Part shown: positions 59,132 to 64,000 of the stretch, one piece after another | Layout: every line of letters begins with the position of its first letter | Position numbering within the stretch: the first letter of the stretch is position 1 | From: Chitinophagaceae bacterium | Lineage (GTDB): Bacteria; Bacteroidota; Bacteroidia; Chitinophagales; Chitinophagaceae | NCBI GenBank assembly: GCA_016703625.1 | Contig: JADJBP010000007.1 | Span: 186,001 to 250,000 of the forward strand | DNA length: 64,000 nt | Reading direction: 5' to 3' | The notes under the pieces: generated by a model | The model's input: only the letters and a program-made list of their open reading frames with translations | The model's database searches: none | Told to the model about the DNA's origin: nothing | Translations under genes and position numbers: made by a program

Positions 59132-59551
59132 TTAATGTTTTGCATTTTTATCATATTGCAGTAACCAGTGGTTACCATATTTATCAGTAAGGTCGCCAAA
59201 AACCGCTCCCCAAAAAGTATCTTCCAGAATATGGTCTTTGCGGCCACCTTCAGCAAGTTTTTCATAATAAGTCCTCACCTCATCTTCACTGCTGCAATTG
59301 ATGGCCATCGAAACCCCATTTCCTTTTTGCAGCCCCTGCTCTCCTACCATATCCGTAGCCATCAAAACCAGGTTCCCATTAGTGAGTGTGGCGTGTAAAA
59401 TACATTCCTTCATTTGTACAGGCATTTTATCCGCCAGGGGAGATTCGCCAATGGTTTGAACCACCAGTTGGCCTCCCAGGCAGTTTTTATAAAAATACAT
59501 AGCCTCACGGCAGTTGCCGTTAAAAGTTAAATAGCTGTTGATGGTTGTCAT
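59132..59551 (-). CDS. VOC family protein (PhnB-like)
   Basis: The 139-residue protein opens MTTINSYLTFNGNCREAMYFYKNCLGGQLVVQTIGESPLADKMP and ends FWGAVFGDLTDKYGNHWLLQYDKN, the vicinal-oxygen-chelate pattern of PhnB/DUF1336-type proteins, in which paired beta-alpha-beta units bind a metal or small ligand. Its reaction is unknown. The ATG overlaps the stop of the preceding SRPBCC gene by 4 bp (ATGA), so the two are translationally coupled. Confidence 0.9.
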   Translation of the reverse strand: MTTINSYLTFNGNCREAMYFYKNCLGGQLVVQTIGESPLADKMPVQMKECILHATLTNGNLVLMATDMVGEQGLQKGNGVSMAINCSSEDEVRTYYEKLAEGGRKDHILEDTFWGAVFGDLTDKYGNHWLLQYDKNAKH

Positions 59552-59970
59552 TTTTCTGCAAGTTGTTTTACAAGGGCGAGTGCTTTCGGAAATGTATTCT
59601 TAAAGTATTGCTGAAAATCTTCTGTAGTATTCAGCTCCACCTTTAATTCTGTTGCACCATCTTTGTCAGTTAAAAAATAACTTTCAAAAGCACCGCCCCA
59701 GTTGCTGGTGGTTTCTACACCGCCTTTAATTTCACCAAGGTGTTTAAATACCATTTGACTGTTATCAACTTTTTTGTGGATTGTTGAAAACATACCATCG
59801 CCACTTGGCGCAATAAAAAGAATTTTACTTCCCTCCTGCCAGTCACTTTTTGCATGTGATCCTTCCATGAAAACGGATGTCCATTGCCGGTAGCTTTGGT
59901 CATCCCACAATATTTGCCATACCTTTTCTTTGGGTGCATTGATCTCAACAGAAAAATTTAATGTTGTCAT
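59548..59970 (-). CDS. SRPBCC/AHSA1 family protein (first copy)
   Basis: The 140-residue protein starts MTTLNFSVEINAPKEKVWQILWDDQSYRQWTSVFMEGSHAKSDWQEGSKILFI, a START-like SRPBCC hydrophobic-ligand fold. It ends FKNTFPKALALVKQLAEK. A second SRPBCC gene stands upstream across a 316-bp gap. These proteins often sit in small operons with VOC and DUF1801 proteins; ligand unknown. Confidence 0.88.
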   Translation of the reverse strand: MTTLNFSVEINAPKEKVWQILWDDQSYRQWTSVFMEGSHAKSDWQEGSKILFIAPSGDGMFSTIHKKVDNSQMVFKHLGEIKGGVETTSNWGGAFESYFLTDKDGATELKVELNTTEDFQQYFKNTFPKALALVKQLAEK

Positions 59971-60286
59971 AAGATTTGTTTTATTGTTTATCAGGTTAAC
60001 TCAACCTTATATTTTTTTTGAACCACATAGTATCACAGGAACATAGTCCCGATAACTATCGGGATCACATGGCAGGAATCTATGTGGTTCTATTTTAAGA
60101 TTAACCATATCCGAGAATCACTTTTATTTTACTGCAATGCGAAATGTGCAACTATGTATCCAGCAGTTCCTGCATAACATATTATTTCTTCAATAATTTT
60201 TTTTAACCCACTTTCTACACCCGGATTATTATCGGGACATGCTGACAATCTTCTTAATGATGATCATTGCCATTTGAAAAATCCTG
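59971..60286. other. Gene-free gap of 316 bp between two SRPBCC genes, with nested inverted repeats
   Basis: No gene is seen. A strong nested inverted repeat occupies 60020-60090 and a related word CCCGGATTATTATCGGG lies near 60222-60238. The rest is AT-rich and may hold the promoter of the SRPBCC/VOC/DUF1801 genes. Confidence 0.6.
60020..60090. repeat. Nested inverted repeat, REP-like element
   Basis: Outer arms GAACCACATAG (60020-60030) and CTATGTGGTTC (60080-60090) are perfect 11-mers. Inside is a second hairpin TCCCGAT (60047-60053) with ATCGGGA (60058-60064). The TCCCGATAACTATCGGGA core resembles short palindromes dispersed in related genomes. Confidence 0.7.
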
Positions 60287-60712
60287 TTAATTCGATTCAG
60301 TATATTTTTTAAAATTATCTAAAATGGACTGCCATCCACCACGCTGCAGCTCAACTGAATTTTCCTTCTCGGCCTCAAAGGTTTCTGTAACTGTTGTTTC
60401 ATTGTCATTGCCTGTAAAAACAATTTTTACTTTCCTGTCATCATCAAGTGTATAAGCGATCCTTTCATTTGGTTTTACTTCATCATATACACCACTAAAA
60501 TCAAAGCCCATACTGCCATCCCGGGCTTCCATCCTGCTAAGGAATTTTCCGCCCACCCGCAGGTCATTTTCCGCACGTGGTGTATGCCAGTCATCTGATG
60601 CATTGTTCCACCCGGTGATATGTTCCGGTTTGGTCCAGCATTCCCAAACTTTTTCAACAGGGGCCTGTACAATTGTTTCTACTGTGATGGATGTTTTTTC
60701 CGCCTTACTCAT
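60287..60712 (-). CDS. SRPBCC/AHSA1 family protein (second copy)
   Basis: The 141-residue protein begins MSKAEKTSITVETIVQAPVEKVWECWTKPEHITGWNNASDDWHTPRAENDLRVGGKFLSRMEARDGSMGFDFSGVYDEV and ends GGWQSILDNFKKYTESN, typical of AHSA1-type SRPBCC proteins. It is intact and divergent from the GlxA-type regulator, with 134 bp between them. Regulation by that neighbour is plausible but unproven. Ligand unknown. Confidence 0.9.
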   Translation of the reverse strand: MSKAEKTSITVETIVQAPVEKVWECWTKPEHITGWNNASDDWHTPRAENDLRVGGKFLSRMEARDGSMGFDFSGVYDEVKPNERIAYTLDDDRKVKIVFTGNDNETTVTETFEAEKENSVELQRGGWQSILDNFKKYTESN

Positions 60713-60811
60713 TTTTTATTTTTTAAGTATAAAAAAATATTTTGATACACGGGTACAAAGATGCAAATCAAAACCGGATTTTAAAATGTGTAAAAACGAC
60801 AATGTAAGGGG

Positions 60812-60842
60812 TTGATTGCGACAAAAATTGTATATACCTTAG
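60812..60842 (+). promoter_or_regulatory. Candidate promoter (TTG -33 and TACCTTAG -7) of the GlxA-type regulator
   Basis: TTG at 60812-60814 and TACCTTAG at 60835-60842 are 23 bp apart start to start, the usual Bacteroidota -33/-7 arrangement, with one mismatch in the -7 box. It ends 4 bp before the ATG at 60847, implying a near-leaderless mRNA. Confidence 0.5.
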
Positions 60843-60846
60843 CCGT

Positions 60847-61827
60847 ATGAAAAATGTTTCCATATTGGTTCCGGAAACAGCCGTGATAGAGGCTGTGGCT
60901 GATCCGCACTATATGTTTAAAGCAGTAAACCAATTTTTGCAGGCTTCCGGTAAAGCCCCTTTGTTCAATGTACAGCTGGTTGCAGTTCATAAAGAAGTAA
61001 AACTGGAGAACAGTTTATTTACGGTTCATATTGATAAGCAGCTGAAAGAGGTAAACAAAACAGACCTGATCTTTATTCCGGCATTGAGTGGCGATATGAA
61101 GACGGCACTGGAACTGAATAAAGCATTGGTTCCCTGGATCCTTGCTCAATATAATAATGGCGCCGAAGTCGCATCACTATGTATCGGTGCTTTCTTACTG
61201 GCATCAACCGGTTTGCTGAATGGGAAAAAATGCTCAACACACTGGAACTCCGCAAACGAATTCAGGGCTATGTTCCCCGAAGTAGAACTGGTTGACGGCA
61301 GCATTATCACTGAAGCGAATGGTATTTACAGCAGCGGTGGTGCAAACTCTTACTGGAACCTGCTATTATACCTTGTTGAAAAATATACCGACCGGGATAC
61401 TGCCATACTTGCGTCTAAATATTTTGCCGTTGATATTGACCGGGAAAGCCAGGCAGCTTTTATGCTTTTCCAGGGGCAGAAGGGACATGCGGATCCTGAA
61501 ATTTTACGGGCACAGGAATTTATTGAAGGCCATTTTGCGGCAAAGATCAACGTGGACAGCCTGGCCAAAAAATATGCCATTGGCAGAAGAAGTTTTGAAC
61601 GCCGGTTTAAAAAAGCTACCAACAACACCGTAATTGAATATATACAAAGGGTTAAGATAGAAGCAGCAAAAAGAAGTTTTGAAAGCAGCCGGAAAAATAT
61701 TCACGAAGTGATGTTTGATGTGGGTTATACCGATACCAAGGCTTTCAGGACCGTGTTTAAGAAGATCACCGGTATAACACCGGTTGAATACAGGAATAAG
61801 TATAATAAGCAAACTGTAAAGGCATAA
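60847..61827 (+). CDS. GlxA-type transcriptional regulator (DJ-1/PfpI plus AraC HTH)
   Basis: Residues about 1-190 are a DJ-1/PfpI-like domain (MKNVSILVPETAVIEAVADPHYMFKAVNQFL, then the nucleophile-elbow-like ASLCIGAFLLASTGLLNGKKCSTHW). Residues about 215-320 are an AraC/XylS DNA-binding domain with two HTH units (DSLAKKYAIGRRSFERRFKKATNNTVIEYIQRVKIEAAKRSFESSRKNIHEVMFDVGYTDTKAFRTVFKKITGITPVEYRNKY). Length 326 is typical for GlxA-type regulators. The ligand domain probably senses a small molecule. It is divergent from SRPBCC genes, which may be its targets. Intact. Confidence 0.92.
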   Translation: MKNVSILVPETAVIEAVADPHYMFKAVNQFLQASGKAPLFNVQLVAVHKEVKLENSLFTVHIDKQLKEVNKTDLIFIPALSGDMKTALELNKALVPWILAQYNNGAEVASLCIGAFLLASTGLLNGKKCSTHWNSANEFRAMFPEVELVDGSIITEANGIYSSGGANSYWNLLLYLVEKYTDRDTAILASKYFAVDIDRESQAAFMLFQGQKGHADPEILRAQEFIEGHFAAKINVDSLAKKYAIGRRSFERRFKKATNNTVIEYIQRVKIEAAKRSFESSRKNIHEVMFDVGYTDTKAFRTVFKKITGITPVEYRNKYNKQTVKA

Positions 61828-61881
61828 AAAAATAAAGACCTCTGAATTATCTGACCCGGAAAAATTGTAAGGTATCGCACT

Positions 61882-62428
61882 TTAATCCCTGGTCTTTGTT
61901 AATGTTGTTTCCAAAAATTTCATCCAGTTCAGCCCGTCCCTGCTGAATTCCCCGATCTCGATCCACTTGTTTGCTGTTTTAAAATCAACGGTAAATCTTA
62001 TTTTACCACCATTGGGTATATCCATGTTCCACCTGATCAGTTTTTCTTCAAGGAACTCGATCACCGTTTCTGTTATCCCGTCTTTTGTGTGTGCCCGCAT
62101 GGAAATTGAATTTGTTTTGGCATCATGGTATATTATCCCAAATGCATCGTGCACTGTTTTTGATTCTTTGGTAACTGAATCGGTTTTAACACCTAACCCT
62201 TCAACAATAAACAATCCGCAATCAAGCCTGCATGTGACTTTCTCAAACACATTGGTATATTCTCTTTTACCGGTCTGGGTCATCCTCCAGCCGGTACCTT
62301 CCCATTCTCCCAGCAAAAAGCTGAGTTTGTTCATTGATTTTTATTATCTGTAACTTTGTCTTGCTGTGCATATAAGGTGCCGGTTGCAAAAACAGGGTTG
62401 CCAATACTGAAATGATTAATTTTTTCAT
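61882..62428 (-). CDS. DUF1579-like secreted protein (two frameshifts in the N-terminus)
   Basis: The conserved part starts MNKLSFLLGEWEGTGWRMTQTGKREYTNVFEKVTCRLDCGLFIVEGLGVKTDSVTKESKTVHDAFGIIYHD and runs to FLETTLTKTRD, a lipocalin-like pattern of the DUF1579 type. An ATG at 62428 begins MKKLIISVLATL; shifting the frame gives VFATGTLYAQQDKVTDNK, a signal peptide with cleavage near YAQ, and a missing A in AAAAATCAATG joins it to the domain. I therefore extend the gene from 62334 to 62428. Function unknown. The neighbouring M1 peptidase is separated by a terminator. Confidence 0.72.
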
Positions 62429-62524
62429 GATCTGTTTTATTTAAGTTAAATACACCCGATTACACCTGTCTTCATTTATTTAGAAAGAAACAATATTTTA
62501 CTCAGAAAACAAAGCTCAAAAAAA

Positions 62525-62548
62525 TACCGCAGTTTTTAAGCTGCGGTA
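62525..62548 (-). terminator. Intrinsic terminator of the M1 aminopeptidase gene
   Basis: TACCGCAG (62525-62532) and CTGCGGTA (62541-62548) form a perfect 8-bp stem. On the minus strand a T-rich tail (ATTTTTTTGAG) follows. Confidence 0.82.
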
Positions 62549-62569
62549 CTGTTTACGTTATTTGATGTT

Positions 62570-64000
62570 TTAGTTTGCCTCCCACTTATTGTTCGAAAAA
62601 TCAACATCCGGGAAAACTTTTGCGGCATCAAGCTCCACTAGTTTTAAATCTTCTGTAGTGGGCAGTCTAACTTTCCAGGTATTGGTATTGTTCCAAACTT
62701 CTACAGGCAGCTTAAGCGTACCTTTTTTACCGCTCTTTGTTTCGTAACTGATATGTACAGGCAGGGCCATCTGCTCCAGGTTGGCAATGGTTACAACTGC
62801 ACCTTGCGAAGACCGGTTGTTTTCGTAACGAACGTCAATAATTGCCTGGTTAAATAAATAATTTTCAACAAACCAGCTTTTCCAGAACCAGGCCAGGTTT
62901 TCACCGGATGCATTGTCCATGGTGCGGAAAAAATCCCAGGGTGTAGGATGTTTGTATGCCCAGCGTTTAATGTATTCCTTAAATGCATAATCAAAACGGT
63001 CGGGGCCCAGTATCTCGTTGCGCAGTAATTCCAGTCCATACCCCGGTTTGCGGTATAAGGCTGTTCCGATATTGGCTTCCCGCAGGGCATCGGGTGTTTT
63101 GAAAAATGGATTCCGAGTTTTCGCCAAACATATATCCTGCCGTAAATTCCATGTTGGCGGGTTTGTTTTTGTATTCACCGTTATTGAAATCCGTTTCGGC
63201 CAGCGTATTGATGAAGGTATTAAAGCCTTCATCCATCCATCCGTACTTGCGTTCGTTGCTACCCACGATCATCGGGAACCAGGTATGGCCAAATTCATGA
63301 TCGGTAACTCCAAACAGGTCGCCTTCGGTAGCGCGGAAACCGCAAAAAACAATTCCTGGATACTCCATGCCACCTATATTGGTGGCCACATTTACTGCTG
63401 CCGGGTAGGGATAGACGAACCAGCGCCGGCTGTAATTTTCAATACTGGCCTTGGTATATTCGGTTGACCTGCTCCACCCTTTTTTACCATCGCTTTCCTG
63501 AGGGTACACGCTCATGGCCAGCGCCGTTTTTCCGTCCGGCAAATTTATTTTAGCCGCATCCCATATAAAACTCTTACTGCTGGCCCAGGCTACATCACGT
63601 GCATTATTTAACTGGTAATGCCAGGTAAGGTTAACCGCTTTTGGCCTGGATGCCGGATCGGTTAATTCTGAAGCCGTACGGATCATCATGGTGATATCGC
63701 TTTTTTTAGCCTGCTGCATACGGCTGAACTGCGTGGCAGTCAGCACTTCTGCTTCATTGAGCAATTCGCCGCTGCAAACCACGATATGATTAGCCGGGGC
63801 TGTGATCTTAATATCAAAATCGCCGTATTCGCAGTAAAACTCACTCGGCCCAAGGTAAGGCAGTGTATTCCAGCCATCCACATCATCAAACACACACATA
63901 CGGGGGTACCATTGTGCCACGGCAAAAATATTACCGTTCTTTGTTTTTAATATCCCGCAACGGTCGGCTCCATACTCCGGTAGTTCAAAACTGTAGTCAA
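62570..64000 (-). CDS. M1 family metallopeptidase (aminopeptidase), C-terminal part, cut by the window edge (one frameshift)
   Basis: The frame is open to the right end of the window (in frame from 64000), so the N-terminus lies outside. The zinc site HEFGH and a downstream glutamate in DEGFNTF (HExxH-x18-E) are visible within VTDHEFGHTWFPMIVGSNERKYGWMDEGFNTFIN. The exopeptidase motif GXMEN reads GGMEYP, so the amino-terminus-binding Asn is replaced; related Bacteroidota proteins often show this and may be non-classical. A frameshift near 63107 joins FGENSESIF to KTPDALREANIGTALYRKPGYGLELLRNEILGPDRFDYAFKEYIKRWAYKHPTPWDFF. It ends KVFPDVDFSNNKWEAN. Confidence 0.9.

Overview
The window looks like a chromosomal contig from a Bacteroidota bacterium, most likely of the family Chitinophagaceae (order Chitinophagales). 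The evidence is the SusC/SusD pair, the two LytTR/propeller-type sensory systems, DUF5777 and DUF3822 proteins, rpsO-pnp adjacency, the near absence of Shine-Dalgarno sequences and the frequent TAnnTTTG-like -7 promoter boxes. No tRNA, rRNA, CRISPR array, phage or transposase was seen.

Layout. 1-1319: the end of a glycosyltransferase and a lone sdhB. 1352-8780 (all minus strand): a compact module of two YceI proteins, a DUF5777 barrel, two haem c lipoproteins, an OB-fold protein and their own LytTR regulator and histidine kinase; two tandem 21-bp-spaced direct repeats sit in the promoter region of the effector genes. 9068-13460: a large conserved surface/outer-membrane protein and a coiled-coil membrane protein. 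13709-31844: housekeeping genes (holA, ribF, purM, ftsE, two glycosyltransferases, a Gfo/Idh oxidoreductase, rpsO, pnp, prmA, plsY, an M48 lipoprotein, a sirtuin, a saccharopine-dehydrogenase-like enzyme, gyrA). 31819-45821: a polysaccharide utilisation locus with a divergent propeller/Y_Y_Y/HTH regulator, SusC, SusD, a PKD protein with three binding-like modules, a PKD lipoprotein, a GH16 laminarinase-like enzyme and a GH3 beta-glucosidase-like enzyme, which together suggest a beta-1,3-glucan (laminarin-like) substrate. 46299-52094: a conserved secreted protein, an amidohydrolase fused to a TolB-like propeller, a SnoaL/NTF2-like protein and a DEAD-box-type helicase. 52203-58661: a di-haem peroxidase, a Spy-like protein, an anti-sigma candidate, a beheaded ECF sigma factor, lpxK, rsmD, a DUF3822 protein and a MATE exporter. 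58722-64000: a small SRPBCC/VOC/DUF1801 group next to a GlxA-type regulator, a DUF1579-like protein and the C-terminal part of an M1 aminopeptidase.

Sequence quality matters when reading this annotation. Roughly forty coding lesions are visible: mostly single-base indels, often in homopolymers, plus in-frame nonsense codons in about five genes (including gyrA). Several apparent deletions cut conserved genes (pnp, gyrA, the SusC barrel, a Y_Y_Y domain, an ECF sigma factor), and there is a 46-base pure G run. Because essential genes such as gyrA, holA and pnp are hit as hard as accessory ones, I read most lesions as assembly or read errors and annotate whole genes across them, noting each break. 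Some could be real.

The most interesting biology is the LytTR-linked YceI/DUF5777/cytochrome module with its candidate operator pairs, and the ATGTAGTA repeat array between the PUL regulator and susC.
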